29,242 nucleotides of DNA, taken from positions 163,649 to 192,890 of the forward strand of contig BFEA01000758.1 of NCBI GenBank assembly GCA_003427395.1, read 5' to 3'. Positions 29,238-29,242 of the stretch are shown here, in pieces. The notes below the pieces were generated by a model. The model was not told the origin of the DNA and made no database searches. It was given only the letters and a program-made list of their open reading frames with translations. The stretch's first letter is position 1. Each line of letters begins with the position of its first letter. The translations under genes were made by a program, and so were the position numbers. This stretch comes from Chara braunii. Lineage: Eukaryota; Streptophyta; Charophyceae; Charales; Characeae.

Positions 29238-29242
29238 AAAAA

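Noticed and set aside
1-29242. A-runs at both edges (1-16 and 29234-29242) as poly-A tails of retrotransposed copies
   Set aside because: Both are at the window edge, where a contig break at a homopolymer is a simpler explanation.

Overview
The window looks like non-genic, repeat-packed nuclear DNA from a eukaryote, most likely a plant. The plant assignment is an inference. It rests on a decayed LINE-type reverse-transcriptase C-terminus with a zinc-binding knuckle, on tRNA-like SINE debris, and on a mix of small inverted-repeat transposons, satellites and microsatellites. I found no intact protein-coding gene, rRNA or functional tRNA. Open reading frames are short (176 codons at most) and almost all lie in simple or tandem repeats.

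Layout. 1-1215: four degenerate copies of a ~265 bp repeat with C-runs and A-runs. 1216-2640: ~17 copies of an A-rich ~90 bp repeat. 2757-4689: ~24 copies of an ~80 bp satellite, each with a small hairpin (arms GTGTTTCG/CGAAACAC, loop GTAA). The same satellite, in the same orientation and phase, resumes at 20404-22640 (~28 copies). The 15.7 kb between them (4690-20403) therefore looks inserted into one array. It starts TGTCG, ends CGACA and is flanked by CCGT on both sides.

Inside the insert are a GC-rich chain of hairpins (4690-5645), a 5-copy ~120 bp repeat (6501-7060), a 7-copy ATTC...GAAACAAT motif series (7341-7918), a decayed repeat carrying GTAAGT (8640-9800), a 2-copy 50 bp repeat (10962-11062), tRNA-like debris (12018-12240), CAGA-, GT-, GA- and ATT-type simple repeats (13.3-18.1 kb), and a 14-unit ~60 bp array (19002-19830). 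Each unit of that last array folds into a hairpin whose arms co-vary between units.

To the right of the satellite lie a 1.35 kb element with ~65-70 bp inverted ends (22857-24205), a LINE relic on the minus strand (24988-26600), a 240 bp near-palindromic MITE (27916-28155), and a terminal segment (28495-29242) in which about a dozen perfect short hairpins follow one another.

A theme not explained by ordinary annotation is DNA or RNA secondary structure. Three unrelated repeat families are built of hairpins with compensatory changes, or of hairpin chains. The palindrome TGTCGG...AAATACCCT/AGGGTATTT occurs three times, once exactly at the satellite/insert junction.
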